64,000 bases of DNA from an uncultured Collinsella sp. (GTDB lineage: Bacteria > Actinomycetota > Coriobacteriia > Coriobacteriales > Coriobacteriaceae), in the NCBI GenBank assembly GCA_900541885.1, contig UQKW01000004.1, positions 1 to 64,000 of the forward strand. Direction: 5' to 3'. The notes under the pieces were generated by a model. That model did no database searches, was not told the DNA's origin, and worked only from the letters and a program-made list of their open reading frames with translations. Position 1 is the stretch's first letter. Every line of letters begins with the position of its first letter. Made by a program: the position numbers and the translations under genes. This document shows, one piece after another, positions 1-7,853 of the stretch.

Positions 1-78
1 GCAAGACGAAGGCCACATTAAGTGGCCTTCTTTGCGTGCGGAACTCGCGACAAACTTAATGCCCGGCCCGTCGGGGCC
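1..78. repeat. Interspersed hairpin element, copy 1 (cut by window edge)
   Basis: Holds a 9-bp inner hairpin (8-16 with 22-30) with loop ATTAA, followed by GTGCGGAACTCGCGA and AACTTAATGCC. The same order of parts (9-bp stem, loop ATTAA, GTGTGGAACTCGCGA, AACCTTATGCC) recurs at 17940-18064, where the whole element is enclosed by a long palindrome. The left outer arm here would lie before base 1. The inner hairpin followed by CTTTG could also end transcription of a gene to the left. Confidence 0.6.
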
Positions 79-138
79 ACACGGCACATTGTAGAAGGCG
101 GCTCGCTTTTCGGAATTGGGCTGATATTTCAAGATGTA

Positions 139-172
139 AGGCGCTCTTGGTCCTTATGGGCCTGGGGCGCCT
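139..172. repeat. Hairpin resembling the tRNA-Gln terminator (diverged copy)
   Basis: AGGCGC pairs with GGCGCCT around a loop containing GGTCCTTATGGGCC. The sequence and the T/A-rich tail (GTCTTTTAAAGG) align with the terminator hairpin at 407-438 and its tail (GTGTTCTTAAGG). It looks like a decayed duplicate of the region beside tRNA-Gln. Confidence 0.5.
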
Positions 173-201
173 GTCTTTTAAAGGTAGATTTTTGGGAGGC
201 C

Positions 202-255
202 GGCACTTGGAGACGTTCCTTTAGTGCCGGCACTTTAGGAACGTCCCCAAGTGCC
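202..255. repeat. Two short hairpin elements in inverted back-to-back order
   Basis: 202-228 and 229-255 are each a hairpin with arms GGCACT/AGTGCC around a core GGAACGTC(C/T)CC, in opposite orientation, so together they make one palindrome of about 56 bp. The core recurs at 40784-40812, 60297-60309 and 62471-62497 with different arms. No gene is visible in 1-451 other than these repeats. Confidence 0.7.
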
Positions 256-260
256 GGCTG

Positions 261-276
261 TGGGACGGAGGGATTC
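261..276 (-). pseudogene. Partial duplicate of the tRNA-Gln 3' end
   Basis: TGGGACGGAGGGATTC is identical to 453-468, the acceptor and T-arm end of tRNA-Gln, and then diverges. It may be a remnant of a tandem tRNA or of an attachment site; 16 bp is too short to decide. Confidence 0.4.
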
Positions 277-406
277 CGCGTCCGCCTTTTCGGCGGCCGC
301 GCCCCGCTGCGTCGCTTCGCTCCTTGCGTGCTGCGCTGGAAAACGCTTCGCGTTTCCTCAGCTCCGCACCCTTGCGGGTTCGAATTCCTCCGCTTGCCCA
401 CAAGAA

Positions 407-438
407 AGCGCTCCAGGTTCATAAGGGCCTGGAGCGCT
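407..438 (-). terminator. Terminator after tRNA-Gln
   Basis: A perfect 11-bp stem (AGCGCTCCAGG/CCTGGAGCGCT) with a 10-nt loop; on the minus strand it is followed by TTTCTTG. It lies 14 bases downstream of the tRNA 3' end. Confidence 0.75.
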
Positions 439-451
439 GTGTTCTTAAGGG

Positions 452-523
452 CTGGGACGGAGGGATTCGAACCCCCAACAGCCGGCACCAAAAACCGGAG
501 TTCTACCGTTGAACTACGTCCCA
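452..523 (-). tRNA. tRNA-Gln (UUG)
   Basis: Read on the minus strand this 72-nt segment folds as a tRNA: acceptor TGGGACG/CGTCCCA, D-arm GTTC/GAAC, anticodon stem CCGGT/GCCGG with loop TTTTGGT giving anticodon TTG, and a T-arm with GGTTCGAATCC. The discriminator base is G and CCA is not encoded. Its 3' end is echoed at 261-276 and its terminator hairpin at 139-172. Confidence 0.95.
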
Positions 524-561
524 ATGTGTGGCGTTGCCCAAAAGCAACTCGTTTAGTTTAC

Positions 562-1467
562 CTAATCTGCGAGGGCATCGCAAACGCCGTCGAGCAGGCG
601 TACGGCGAGTGTCTGCGCGTCGCTGGCCGTGAAAGTGCCGTTGTAGCGCGTCATGCCCGTGAGCTCAATGCGAATGCGAGCCGGCTTCTGCTGCGCGGCG
701 ACATTGGCAGTGCGGATGCGCTGGGCCAGGTTGTGACACTCGGCGAGGGCAATCGTGGCGCGCGGTGCGGCGTCGGCGGGCAGCTCGTCGCTTGCGATTT
801 CGAGCACCAGGTCAACGTCGGTTGGGACCTCGGAGTCGCAGAGCATCATGCCGCTGTTGTCGGTCGTTGCCGTGGCGATATTCCACATGCGCGACGCAAC
901 ACTGCGCGCGATGGGGTCCTCGCCGATAACGGCAATCTGGAAGCGCTCGAGCACGTTGGCGGCGCGAGCAAAACCGATGCGGGACTCGGCTTCGGTGACC
1001 GAGGGCTTGCCCTCCCACACATGGTGCAGGCGGTTGATGTAGGCGTAGGTGTCCTGGAAGGCCATGCCGTCGGCAAACAGGCCGACATTTTCCTGGAACT
1101 GCTGCAGGGCGGCCTCGGTATGCGGACCAAAGTAGCCGTCGTCTTCGCCACAGGCAAAGCCCAAAACGTTGAGAGCGCGCTGCAGGGCCTGCACATCGGC
1201 GCCATGGAAATTGGGCATGCGCAGATAGAGGGTGCGGTCGCCCAGCTTATACGAAGCGTCTACAAGGGCGCTCCAGCAGGGGATATCGACGGCATGACCG
1301 GCAGCAAGGCCGCTGTCGAGCCTGAAGGTGCTGACGGCCTGCTCAGTGGTGGCTCCAAAGTACTTGTCGGTGACTTCGGCGGCATCAATCGTGTAGCCGA
1401 GCTGCAGGAGACGAGACTGCACGTCCTCGACGGCTGCTCCTTGCATGCCCGTTGTAATAGGTTCCAT
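562..1467 (-). CDS. Peptidoglycan-binding domain protein
   Basis: A 301-aa protein. Two repeats of the PG_binding_1 type are visible: residues ~8-60 (GAAVEDVQSRLLQLGY, then FGATTEQAVSTFR) and ~86-135 (GADVQALQRALNVLGF, then YFGPHTEAALQQFQ). Such domains bind cell-wall peptidoglycan. The C-terminal half (~165-301) has an alternating alpha/beta character with an end resembling N-acetylmuramoyl-amidase-like folds, but I see no catalytic motif. No signal peptide is evident, so the binding role at the wall is uncertain. AAAGGGG lies just ahead of the ATG. The gene reads toward tRNA-Gln. Confidence 0.75.
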   Translation of the reverse strand: MEPITTGMQGAAVEDVQSRLLQLGYTIDAAEVTDKYFGATTEQAVSTFRLDSGLAAGHAVDIPCWSALVDASYKLGDRTLYLRMPNFHGADVQALQRALNVLGFACGEDDGYFGPHTEAALQQFQENVGLFADGMAFQDTYAYINRLHHVWEGKPSVTEAESRIGFARAANVLERFQIAVIGEDPIARSVASRMWNIATATTDNSGMMLCDSEVPTDVDLVLEIASDELPADAAPRATIALAECHNLAQRIRTANVAAQQKPARIRIELTGMTRYNGTFTASDAQTLAVRLLDGVCDALAD

Positions 1468-1605
1468 GAACGAACCCCTTTCGGCGTACCATTCGTACTA
1501 TTTGAGCGTCTGTCGGATAGACAACGCAAAGGGATGCATAAACATGCACTCAACAGTGTAGCAAGTTGTGCCTAAATACGCTGCTGACAGGTTTTATAAC
1601 CCCCG

Positions 1606-2631
1606 TTAGTTAAGGCGCTCCACAAAGAAATCTGCCATGGAGAGGAACAGCTCGCGTGCGTGCGGATCAAGCTCAACGTTCTCGATGGCCGCTTTGGCCT
1701 TAGCGGTCAGGTCGAGCGCGTAAGTGTGGGCGTAATCGATGGAGCCGGTCTCCTGGAAGATCTCCACGGCGCGTGCGAGCTGCGCGGGATCATCGGTGCC
1801 TGAGGAAAGAATCGCCTCGACCTCGTCGTGGTGGCGCTCATCAGAGAGGGCGTGTACGGCGACAAGCGTGCGCTTGCCCTCGGTGATGTCGGTGCGGAAG
1901 TCCTTGTTGGCGGCTTCCTTAGTGCCGACAAGGTTGAGCAGGTCGTCCTGAATCTGAAAGGCGAGGCCTGTGTGTAGGCCAAAGGCGCGCAGCGCTTCGA
2001 TTTGCTCATCGCTGCCGCCGCCGATAATGGCTCCGGCGGCAAGCGGCGTGGCTCCGCTGTAAAACGCGGTCTTGTGCGTCGCCATGTCCAGGTAGTCATC
2101 AACCGAGATATCAAAGCGCCCGTCACGGACCCAACCCAGGTCGAGCGCTTGACCCTCGATGGTGCGGACGATCATCTCGGTAAGCTCGTGGAGCACGCGC
2201 AGCTTCACGTCGGACTCCAGCGTGGGGTCGTCGAGAACCGTCTTGGTGACCATGGTGAGCGCCAGGTCGCCGCAATTGATGGCAAGGCCCGTGCCCTCGG
2301 TAAGGTGCATGCAGGGCTTGCCTCGACGAAGCTGTCCGCTGTCGGCGATGTCGTCGTGGATCAGCGCGCCCGACTGGAAATGCTCGATGGCTGCCGCGGC
2401 GCTGCGGGCGCTCTCAAAGCTACCGCCCACTGCGGTTGCGGCGAGCATACAGATAAGCGGGCGGTGGCGCTTGCCGGCGTTGGCCGTAAAAGCCGAGAGC
2501 GGCGCATACAGGTAGCGCTCGATATCGGCAGAGGTCGCCTGTCCGTCAAAGAACGTGGCCAGATAGTCGTTAATCTGGTCAAAGTGCTGGGCTAAAAAGC
2601 TGGTAAACGGACTGGACACGGGTTCTCGCAT
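1606..2631 (-). CDS. Polyprenyl (geranylgeranyl-type) diphosphate synthase
   Basis: A 341-aa trans-isoprenyl diphosphate synthase, which condenses isopentenyl diphosphate with an allylic diphosphate to make precursors of quinones or carrier lipids. The first aspartate-rich motif is HDDIADSGQLRRGKP and the second is FQIQDDLLN, both Mg-diphosphate binding sites; the GKRHRP substrate motif lies near the N-terminus. Chain length cannot be told from sequence alone. I chose ATG 2631 (AGAAAG just upstream) over an in-frame ATG at 2670, because the extra residues (MLSAYCINATSER) look like leader DNA. An inverted repeat lies upstream at 2653-2675. Confidence 0.88.
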   Translation of the reverse strand: MREPVSSPFTSFLAQHFDQINDYLATFFDGQATSADIERYLYAPLSAFTANAGKRHRPLICMLAATAVGGSFESARSAAAAIEHFQSGALIHDDIADSGQLRRGKPCMHLTEGTGLAINCGDLALTMVTKTVLDDPTLESDVKLRVLHELTEMIVRTIEGQALDLGWVRDGRFDISVDDYLDMATHKTAFYSGATPLAAGAIIGGGSDEQIEALRAFGLHTGLAFQIQDDLLNLVGTKEAANKDFRTDITEGKRTLVAVHALSDERHHDEVEAILSSGTDDPAQLARAVEIFQETGSIDYAHTYALDLTAKAKAAIENVELDPHARELFLSMADFFVERLN

Positions 2632-2652
2632 TCTTTCTGAGGTTGCGTTGAT

Positions 2653-2675
2653 GCAATATGCAGACAACATATTGC
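2653..2675. promoter_or_regulatory. Inverted repeat upstream of the prenyl synthase
   Basis: GCAATATG (2653-2660) and CATATTGC (2668-2675) form a perfect 8-bp inverted repeat with a 7-nt spacer just ahead of the chosen start. It could be an operator or a 5'-leader hairpin. No regulator is identified. Confidence 0.45.
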
Positions 2676-2744
2676 CACATTAGGGCGTTTGGCGCGGCAG
2701 TTTTGGCGATTTGGGACAACGGGCGTGCGTTTGATGGAGCGCGC

Positions 2745-5195
2745 CTAAATCAGCCTAAAATGCTCGAGCGCCGCAACGACACCGTCGTGATCGACGGTGT
2801 CGGTCACGTAATCGGCCTTATCCTTGAGATAGTCCGGCGCATTGCCCATGGCGATACCGACATCGACGGCGTTCATCAGCGAGACGTCATTGCTGGCGTC
2901 GCCAATGCCGTATACGGTTCCGTGGTGGGGGTCGAGGGCGTCGAGTACAGACTGGATGCCCCCGCGCTTCGTGCATTCGCGGGGCGAGATTTCGGTTACC
3001 TCGAGTTCGAGCTCGTTAAAGCACAGCAGCGGCTCAAACGCTTGATCCTGAGCGATGCGGTTGGCAAGCGACGTGGACATTAAGATCTTGTAGGCGCTGT
3101 AATGTTGCAGCTGCGTAATTGCATCGCCCACGGTGCGGGCGTATCCGGGGGCGTCGGGCGCATCGGCACTCATGCGAACGACGCCATTGAGTCCCTCAAA
3201 ACGAATCACTTCGTCCGATTGCTCAAGAATGGGAGCAAGGCGCTGCAGCATGCCGGGCGTCATCGCCAAATCGCGAATCACGTGTCCCTCAAGTTCGACA
3301 TAGCCACCCGCGAGGCAGACGATGCCGGTCCAGGGCAGCTCGAGCAGCTTTGGATGGATGCAGCTCAGCGTGCGCCCTGTGCAGATAAACGCCATATTGC
3401 CCTTGGCAACAAAATCACGGATGGCTTGCGAGACCGCTTCATTGGGATAGGGGGAGAGGTCTCGCTCATTCTCGGGGAGCTCTTGGGCGAGTTTGGGATC
3501 TTGCCAAGCGAGCGTACCGTCGATGTCGAAGAAGCAGATGTCGCCGTTCTTTTTTGCGATTCCAACGGTGGGGGAGGGTGGAGTGGCGGGGACAAAGCCC
3601 GGTTCGAGCCCCATGATTCGATCAAAGTGCTCTTTGATACGAGGAACGGAGATGCCAATGATTACCTGAGCCGTTTTGCCGGTGACGATGAGACCCTTGG
3701 CGCCCGCCGCGACGAAGGCTGCGTTGTCTGCGACAATGGAAGGGTCTGCGACCTCGACGCGCAGCCGCGTGGCGCAATTGGTCGCTCCTACAATATTGCT
3801 AACGCCACCCAAGAGCGCAACGACTTGCTCAGCAAGCAGATGATCTTGGGATGATTGGTTGTCGGTGTCGTTTTGGGCCGCGCCTTCTTTGGCAGAGCTT
3901 TTTCCCGTCAGACGTGCGAGCACCGCATCGCTGGCGATACGATCTTCGCGGCCTGGGGTTTTTAGGTCGAAAGCCAGAATGAGGCCCCGGAAGACCAGAA
4001 AAAAGACAGCGCTAAACATCAGTCCGATACCGAGCGCCAAAAGGTAGGAGCCGGCATGCATTCGCATGAGTGGGATGAAGTTGAAGGCCGTCATTTCCAT
4101 GAGACCGCCCGAGAAGATGCCGACGATACCGAAGAGGTTCATGGTCATGGCAAGGCAGGAGGATAGGACGGCATAGAGCAAAAAGAGTCCGGGATAGGTG
4201 AACATAAAGAGAAACTCGAGCGGCTCGGTGACGCCGCAGATCACCGAGGCGACGATGGCGGGCAAAAGGATGACCTTAAGGCCGGCGCGGCGTTCGGGTT
4301 GGGCGGTGAAATAGAATGCTGCCGCGATGGCGGGAAGGCCAAAGAGCTTGCCCCAGCCGGTGGCGGTAAAACCTGCCCAGGGTGCAAGTTCATTTAAAGG
4401 GCGCGTGCTATGGGAGAGAATGGGGAGCAGGTTGGTCCACGTGGCGTAAATACCGTCGTTAATGACCAGATTGTCGTAATAGATGGGCATGTAGAGCAGG
4501 TGGTGCAGCCCCATGGGCTCGAGTGCTCGCTCCAAAAACACAAAGATGCCCACGCCGAAGGGGCCGACGCCCGCAAGTGCGTGGCGCAGCGTTTCGGTCA
4601 CAGCGTATGCGAAGGGCACGATGGCGGCCGAGATAGCGGCAAGGGCAAACACGGCAAAAAAGCTGATGAGGTATACCAGCGAGGAACCCGAGAAGGTGCC
4701 GAGCCAATCGGGAACCTTGGCATCGTAGAAGCGGTCATGGATGGCGACGACGGTTGCCGATACCGCCAGCGGGCCGATAATGCCGGTGTCGAGCGTCTTG
4801 ATGCCGTCGATGACGGTGATACCGTTGGCGGGGGTCAAAGATGACGGGTACTTAAGTCCAAGGTTGTCTCCGCTCAGCTTAATGATCTCGCTCAAAAAGA
4901 AGCAATAGGCAAAATAGGCCACGAGTGCCTCGAGGCAGCAGCGTGCAGGTTGCTTTTGGGCAAGACCGATGGGCAACGCTACGGCAAAAAGGAGCGGGAG
5001 ACGTTTAAAGACCGTCCACGAGCCGCGCTGGATGATGGTCCAGAAAACGTACCAAGGGGTTCCGTATACGGCGAGATCGCCGACGATGTCCGCAGACGTT
5101 GCGAGGGCGGAGACGCCGACCATAAGGCCCGATATGGAAAACAGCATGGCGGGCGCGAACATTGCTCCGCCAAAGCGTTGGATTTTTTGCAGCAT
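2745..5195 (-). CDS. PTS EIICB transporter fused to a HAD-type sugar phosphatase
   Basis: An 816-aa protein with three parts. Residues ~1-410 form a glucose-superfamily IIC permease of the alpha-glucoside/maltose type (ten or so hydrophobic segments; VTEPLEFLFMF). Residues ~450-535 form a IIB domain with the phospho-cysteine in ATNCATRLRV (Cys474). Residues ~550-816 form a Cof-type HAD hydrolase with DIDGT (nucleophile Asp557) and GDASND (motif IV). Known EIICB proteins end after IIB; this one would import and phosphorylate a sugar with a phosphatase attached. A separate IIA would be required and is not adjacent. Start ATG 5195 is preferred (GAGAGG seven bases upstream, MLQKIQRFG matches the family N-terminus) over ATG 5213. 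Divergent from the GntR gene at 5424, which probably controls it. Confidence 0.88.
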   Translation of the reverse strand: MLQKIQRFGGAMFAPAMLFSISGLMVGVSALATSADIVGDLAVYGTPWYVFWTIIQRGSWTVFKRLPLLFAVALPIGLAQKQPARCCLEALVAYFAYCFFLSEIIKLSGDNLGLKYPSSLTPANGITVIDGIKTLDTGIIGPLAVSATVVAIHDRFYDAKVPDWLGTFSGSSLVYLISFFAVFALAAISAAIVPFAYAVTETLRHALAGVGPFGVGIFVFLERALEPMGLHHLLYMPIYYDNLVINDGIYATWTNLLPILSHSTRPLNELAPWAGFTATGWGKLFGLPAIAAAFYFTAQPERRAGLKVILLPAIVASVICGVTEPLEFLFMFTYPGLFLLYAVLSSCLAMTMNLFGIVGIFSGGLMEMTAFNFIPLMRMHAGSYLLALGIGLMFSAVFFLVFRGLILAFDLKTPGREDRIASDAVLARLTGKSSAKEGAAQNDTDNQSSQDHLLAEQVVALLGGVSNIVGATNCATRLRVEVADPSIVADNAAFVAAGAKGLIVTGKTAQVIIGISVPRIKEHFDRIMGLEPGFVPATPPSPTVGIAKKNGDICFFDIDGTLAWQDPKLAQELPENERDLSPYPNEAVSQAIRDFVAKGNMAFICTGRTLSCIHPKLLELPWTGIVCLAGGYVELEGHVIRDLAMTPGMLQRLAPILEQSDEVIRFEGLNGVVRMSADAPDAPGYARTVGDAITQLQHYSAYKILMSTSLANRIAQDQAFEPLLCFNELELEVTEISPRECTKRGGIQSVLDALDPHHGTVYGIGDASNDVSLMNAVDVGIAMGNAPDYLKDKADYVTDTVDHDGVVAALEHFRLI

Positions 5196-5238
5196 GTTCT
5201 GCCTCTCGACCATAAGCCCGCCGTGTCTGCGGTGGAAC

Positions 5239-5371
5239 GTTTAAACAATGAGTTAATTGTAGGGGGAGTGAGCGTTCGCCGCATTGACGGTTTTGATTCG
5301 AATCGATTGGAGCATCACGGGCGCCGTTGACAGTTAATAATCGGTGCTTTACCGATAATCGGTTTAAACAA
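5239..5371. promoter_or_regulatory. Divergent control region with operator-like palindromes
   Basis: Between the PTS gene and the GntR gene lies a perfect inverted repeat ATCGGT-gcttt-ACCGAT at 5340-5356, typical of a GntR/HutC-type operator and likely bound by the neighbouring regulator. The 10-mer GTTTAAACAA occurs twice (5239-5248 and 5362-5371). Related TGTTYAAACA palindromes lie ahead of the ABC operon (6330-6341) and of malQ (15273-15282). Confidence 0.6.
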
Positions 5372-5423
5372 CCCAAAGAAATGCTATCGTGCCTAGCCAT
5401 ACATATTCATTAGAGGTGAAGTC

Positions 5424-6143
5424 ATGCCAAAAGCGATATACGAAGGAATCTACCGAGAAATACGCTCGCGCATCATTAATGGGACCTATGCGTTTCAGGA
5501 GATGCTGCCAACCGAAGCCGAGCTGACCGCGGAGTTCGGATGCACTCGCAATACCGTCCGTCGCGCCTTGGGTATGCTGGCCGACGGGATGTTTGTGCAG
5601 CCCATACACGGCAAGGGCGTGCGCGTTATTTGGCTTAAGGGCGAAACCGACATGTTGGGCGCACTCGAAGAGGTTGAGTCGTTTGGCGAGTTTGCAAAGC
5701 GCAACAATGCCGTTGCATCGACGGACGTTAAGTCTTTCGAACATCTGGTTTGCACCGAGCAACTCTCTCGTCACCTGGGCTTTAAGGTGGGCGAGGAGTT
5801 GATTCGCGTAGTGCGTGTCCGAAGCCTCAACGGCAACGCGCGCCAAGTGGACCATGGCTATTTTTTGGCGTCGATCGCCAAGGGCCTGACTCCCGAGATC
5901 GCGGCAGATTCTATTTACGGCTATCTGGAGCACAAGCGCGGTGTCAAAGTGATGGCGAGCCGTCGTACGGTGAGTGTCGAGCTCGCCAACGATGAGGACT
6001 GCAGCTATCTTGACCTCGGCAAATACAACTGCGTTGCCGTCATGGAGAGTCAGTCGTACACCTCGGATGGCATCTTGTTTGAGGTGACGCACACTCGCAC
6101 ACACCCCGAGATCTTTCATTACCGCGTCAATTCCAAGCGATAG
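5424..6143 (+). CDS. GntR-family (HutC/TreR-like) transcription regulator
   Basis: A 239-aa regulator. Residues ~5-70 form a winged helix-turn-helix (LPTEAELTAEFGCTRNTVRR, then a GKG wing). Residues ~85-235 form a UTRA ligand domain, which in this family senses a sugar phosphate or related metabolite. AGAGGTG precedes the ATG. It is divergent from the EIICB-HAD gene and most likely represses it through the palindrome at 5340-5356. By analogy with TreR the inducer could be the sugar phosphate made by that transporter; this is inference. Confidence 0.88.
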   Translation: MPKAIYEGIYREIRSRIINGTYAFQEMLPTEAELTAEFGCTRNTVRRALGMLADGMFVQPIHGKGVRVIWLKGETDMLGALEEVESFGEFAKRNNAVASTDVKSFEHLVCTEQLSRHLGFKVGEELIRVVRVRSLNGNARQVDHGYFLASIAKGLTPEIAADSIYGYLEHKRGVKVMASRRTVSVELANDEDCSYLDLGKYNCVAVMESQSYTSDGILFEVTHTRTHPEIFHYRVNSKR

Positions 6144-6181
6144 CCGGCTAGCTCGCAGCCTGACGAGACTTATGGCCTCAA

Positions 6182-6236
6182 AGAGAAAACGCCCGGTCAA
6201 ACCGACGGTACATCGGCTTGACCGGGCGTTTTCTCT
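6182..6236 (+). terminator. Terminator after the GntR gene
   Basis: AGAGAAAACGCCCGGTCAA pairs perfectly with TTGACCGGGCGTTTTCTCT around a 17-nt loop. The arms end in T-rich sequence on either strand, so it can act in both directions. Confidence 0.85.
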
Positions 6237-6267
6237 GCATTAGATAACAAATAATTGTTTATACAAA

Positions 6268-6341
6268 ACTTGTCAAGTATCAAGTTGAAATTACCGTTCA
6301 CCGAAGTTTTTCTACCGCTCTAGTAATACTTGTTCAAACAA
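6268..6341 (+). promoter_or_regulatory. Promoter region of the sugar ABC operon
   Basis: Contains the perfect palindrome TTGTTCAAACAA (6330-6341), an ACTTG/CAAGT inverted repeat (6268-6285), a -10-like TAATACT at 6324-6330, and the 11-mer ACCGTTCACCG (6293-6303) that recurs ahead of the PTS IIC gene at 27825. The remaining bases of 6237-6449 are AT-rich with no gene. Confidence 0.5.
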
Positions 6342-6449
6342 CTAGCCAAATAGCGTATCGTTCAAATCAGCAAAAGGGGCAAAGTCCCCGAGCCAATCTC
6401 CGAAGGCGGCGGCAAAGGGTGCCGCCACGGTGTGAAAGGGTGGATTGTA

Positions 6450-7766
6450 ATGAAGAACGAAATGAGCAGAAGGCAGTTCCTGGGCTTTGCTGGTTCCGCG
6501 GCTGCAGTTCTTGGTCTGGGCCTCGTGGGTTGCGGTGGTTCTGCCGGCTCCGGCTCCTCTGCTTCTGGTGACGCTGCCGAGGTCTACTTCCTCCAATTCA
6601 AGCCCGAGGTCGACAAGGAGTGGAAGGAGATCGCCAAGGCCTATAAGAAGGAGAAGGGCGTCGAGGTCAAGATCGTGACCGCCGCTTCCAACACCTACGA
6701 GGAGAAGCTTAAGTCCGAGATGTCCAAGAGCTCCGCTCCGACCCTGTTCCAGGTCAACGGCCCCACCGGTCTTAAGAACTGGAAGGATTACTGCGCCGAC
6801 CTGTCCGATACCAAGCTCCGCGGTGAGCTCATTGACGACTCCCTGGCTCTGCAGTCCGATGGCAAGGATCTGGGTATCGACTGGGTCCAGGAGAGCTACG
6901 GCATCATCTACAACAAGCAGCTGCTCGAGAAGGCTGGCTACAAGGCCGAGGACATCAACTCCTTCGACAAGCTGAAGGCTTGCGCTGACGACATCCAGGC
7001 CCGCAAGGACGAGCTTGGCGTTGAGGGTGCCTTCACTTCTGCCGGCATGGATGACTCCTCCAGCTGGCGCTACACCACCCACCTCGCCAACCTCCCGCTC
7101 TACTACGAGTTCGAGAAGGAGCACAACCAGGAGGACGACGAGATCAAGGGCGAGTATCTCGACAACTTCAAGCAGATTTTCGACCTGTACATCACCGACT
7201 CCACCTGCGATCCTTCGCAGCTTGCCTCCAAGACCGGCGACGACGCCACCAACGAGTTCGCAACCGGCAAGGCCGTCTTCTATCAGAACGGCTCTTGGGC
7301 ATACGCTGACCTCACCAAGGCCGGTATGACCGACGACCAGCTCGGCATGCTGCCGATCTACATCGGCGTCGACGGCGAGGAGAACCAGGGCCTGTGCTCC
7401 GGCGGCGAGAACTACTGGTGCGTGAGCTCCCAGGCTTCCGAGGATGCTCAGAAGGCCACCGAGGACTTCATGTACTGGTGCGTCACCGCTGACACCCCGA
7501 CCAGCATCATCGCCGACAAGATGGGTCTGACCGCTCCGTTCAAGAGCGCCAAGGAGACCACCAACGTCTTCTCGCAGCAGGCCGTTGCCATGGCCAAGGA
7601 CGGCAAGAAGACCGTCGCTTGGGACTTCGTCTACATCCCCTCTGAGGAGTGGAAGAAGAACCTCAAGCAGGCTCTGATCGCCTACGCTGCCGACAACACC
7701 AAGTGGGACGGCGTCAAGAACGCCTTCGTCGATGGCTGGAAGACCGAGAAGGCTGCTTCCGAGTAA
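6450..7766 (+). CDS. Sugar ABC transporter substrate-binding lipoprotein
   Basis: A 438-aa extracellular solute-binding protein of family 1 (MalE/UgpB-like). The N-terminus has a twin-arginine motif (SRRQFLGF) and a lipobox LVGC followed by a Gly/Ser linker, so it is exported and lipid-anchored. The mature part shows family features such as GIIYNKQLLEKAGY and FATGKAVFYQNGSWAY. ATG 6450 is chosen because AAAGGGTGG lies just upstream; a GTG at 6432 is in frame but sits before that site. First gene of a four-gene operon. Codons are almost all C/G-ending, which fits high expression. Nearby glgP and malQ suggest malto-oligosaccharides as substrate; this is not proven. Confidence 0.92.
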   Translation: MKNEMSRRQFLGFAGSAAAVLGLGLVGCGGSAGSGSSASGDAAEVYFLQFKPEVDKEWKEIAKAYKKEKGVEVKIVTAASNTYEEKLKSEMSKSSAPTLFQVNGPTGLKNWKDYCADLSDTKLRGELIDDSLALQSDGKDLGIDWVQESYGIIYNKQLLEKAGYKAEDINSFDKLKACADDIQARKDELGVEGAFTSAGMDDSSSWRYTTHLANLPLYYEFEKEHNQEDDEIKGEYLDNFKQIFDLYITDSTCDPSQLASKTGDDATNEFATGKAVFYQNGSWAYADLTKAGMTDDQLGMLPIYIGVDGEENQGLCSGGENYWCVSSQASEDAQKATEDFMYWCVTADTPTSIIADKMGLTAPFKSAKETTNVFSQQAVAMAKDGKKTVAWDFVYIPSEEWKKNLKQALIAYAADNTKWDGVKNAFVDGWKTEKAASE

Positions 7767-7798
7767 GCAGTTGCTGCCCAAGCTATCTGATTAGCGAC

Positions 7799-7832
7799 AG
7801 GGGGCGGGCAGACGTAGGTTTGCCCGCCCCCT
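7799..7832 (+). other. Strong intercistronic hairpin after the binding-protein gene
   Basis: AGGGGGCGGGCA pairs perfectly with TGCCCGCCCCCT around a 10-nt loop. There is no T-run, so it is more likely to protect the upstream mRNA or reduce read-through, giving more binding protein than permease, as in other ABC operons. Confidence 0.65.
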
Positions 7833-7853
7833 GCATATTGAAAGGACCCTTCT

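Noticed and set aside
261..453. Integrated element bounded by tRNA-Gln att sites
   Set aside because: Only 190 bp lie between the repeats and they hold no integrase or phage gene; kept only as a possible scar.
22..1575. 517-aa open frame on the plus strand over tRNA-Gln and the peptidoglycan-binding gene
   Set aside because: It runs through a tRNA and opposite a well-supported gene; its product has no recognisable domain. It is an artefact of high GC.
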